From Oligoflexia bacterium (GTDB taxonomy: Bacteria; Bdellovibrionota; UBA1018), in the NCBI GenBank assembly GCA_903854365.1, contig CAINWE010000035.1:1-6323 (forward strand): 6,323 nt of DNA, in the 5' to 3' direction. The position numbers and the translations under genes were made by a program. Within the stretch, counting starts at the first letter, position 1, and each line of letters opens with the position of its first letter. The notes under the pieces are model-generated. The model did no database searches, had not been told where the DNA came from, and was given only the letters and a program-made list of their open reading frames with translations. This document shows positions 5,969 through 6,323 of the stretch, piece after piece.

Positions 5969-6136
5969 TCAATTTATGTCAGATTCGAGCTCCATCAGGC
6001 GCTCTCTGCGTCGTGCTACGATGACCACATGAAGACCCCGCTGCGCTAACTCAGTGGCAATAGATCGACCTATACCGTCTGAAGCTCCTGTGACTCAGGC
6101 CCAAGGGCCATATTTTTCAAGATATTGCTGATTCAT
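5969..6136 (-). pseudogene. Short-chain dehydrogenase/reductase remnant
   Basis: From ATG 6136 the frame reads MNQQYLEKYGPWA, stops at TGA 6095-6097 (codon 14), then continues VTGASDGIGRSIATELAQRG and HVVIVARRRERLMELES to TGA 5969-5971. This is the first beta strand, the TGxxxGIG dinucleotide-binding motif, and the second strand with ARR of a classical SDR enzyme. The remaining roughly 200 residues, including the catalytic YxxxK, are absent, so a deletion must have joined the N-terminus to the region just before the CPXCG gene. The start overlaps the cryptochrome stop as ATGA, indicating a formerly translationally coupled pair. No function can remain. Confidence 0.85.
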
Positions 6137-6323
6137 ATTGTGTCATTTAGCCAGAGTTTTCGATACTTCCCCTCAGCATCGTATATTTGAGCTTGTCTTG
6201 AGATGTCAAACTTACGGTCTCTCGGGTCCGTACCTACGCCCGCGAGATAGGCCCAGTTGCCCCAGTTGCTCTCCCGATCAAAGTCCAAAAGGTGATGATC
6301 GAACCACTGGGCGCCCCATGTCC
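6133..6323 (-). CDS. DASH-type cryptochrome/photolyase, C-terminal end (partial)
   Basis: The gene enters from the right edge; 62 C-terminal residues are visible, ending at TGA 6133-6135. They match the end of the FAD-binding domain of cryptochrome/photolyases: TWGAQWFDHHLLDFD, then the family-specific SNWGNWAYLAGVGTDPRDRK, then FDISRQAQIYDAEGKYRKLW. The NWGNW..AGVG.DPR pattern is most like the DASH group, which binds FAD and a folate antenna and repairs or senses UV-induced pyrimidine dimers, chiefly in single-stranded DNA. The protein ends four residues after the KLWL tryptophan-leucine pair, earlier than many DASH members, which continue for some tens of residues. The stop overlaps the start of the dehydrogenase remnant (ATGA). 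The N-terminal antenna domain lies outside the window. Confidence 0.88.
   Translation of the reverse strand, partial: TWGAQWFDHHLLDFDRESNWGNWAYLAGVGTDPRDRKFDISRQAQIYDAEGKYRKLWLNDTI

Noticed and set aside
5393..6032. Plus-strand open frames opposite the DUF1801 and CPXCG genes
   Set aside because: They lie antisense to genes with clear family motifs and show none themselves.
6095..6097. TGA read as tryptophan (code change), which would extend the SDR frame
   Set aside because: The SDR frame still ends after 55 codons without its catalytic half, and other genes here (kinase, second FGE-fold gene, CPXCG, cryptochrome) end sensibly at TGA. A pseudogene explains it better.

Overview
The window looks like chromosomal or accessory DNA of a Gram-negative bacterium with roughly balanced GC. 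Two exported proteins with Sec-type signal peptides carry the formylglycine-generating-enzyme (FGE-sulfatase/SUMF1) fold, beside a KdpD-like membrane histidine kinase. This style is common in the Bdellovibrionota and former Deltaproteobacteria, but that placement is a guess from gene content. No mobile element, CRISPR array, tRNA or rRNA gene was seen.

Left part (1-1677, + strand). The window opens in the last 26 codons of an unidentified gene. An AT-rich gap follows, then a strong Shine-Dalgarno site whose ATG runs into a stop after five codons. Open but shifted frames continue to about 568, so this looks like a broken small gene. Next is an exported, divergent FGE-fold protein (607-1677).

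Middle (1836-3340, + strand). A membrane histidine kinase of the DUF4118/HisKA/HATPase type is followed within 2 bases by a single-domain CheY-like response regulator, forming a two-component operon. Downstream, an apparent intergenic stretch (about 3484-3964) is a decayed AAA+ ATPase of the AAA_14/DUF4143 type. Walker B and sensor-1 remnants are still legible, with several in-frame stops and at least two frameshifts.

Right part. A second exported FGE-fold protein (4217-5149, +) has its own likely promoter and terminator. It converges on a minus-strand block. Read in its own direction, that block is the C-terminus of a DASH-type cryptochrome/photolyase (cut by the window edge), a short-chain dehydrogenase remnant with an internal stop and most of its length missing, a small CPXCG-type cysteine-rich protein, and a DUF1801 protein. 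The ATGA overlap between the cryptochrome and the dehydrogenase remnant suggests a formerly coupled operon.

The two-component pair may control surface or envelope functions, possibly including the neighbouring exported FGE-fold proteins, but only proximity supports this. The most notable features are the two FGE-fold proteins that both lack the recognisable catalytic cysteine arrangement, and the concentration of broken genes (two clear, one tentative) in 6.3 kb.
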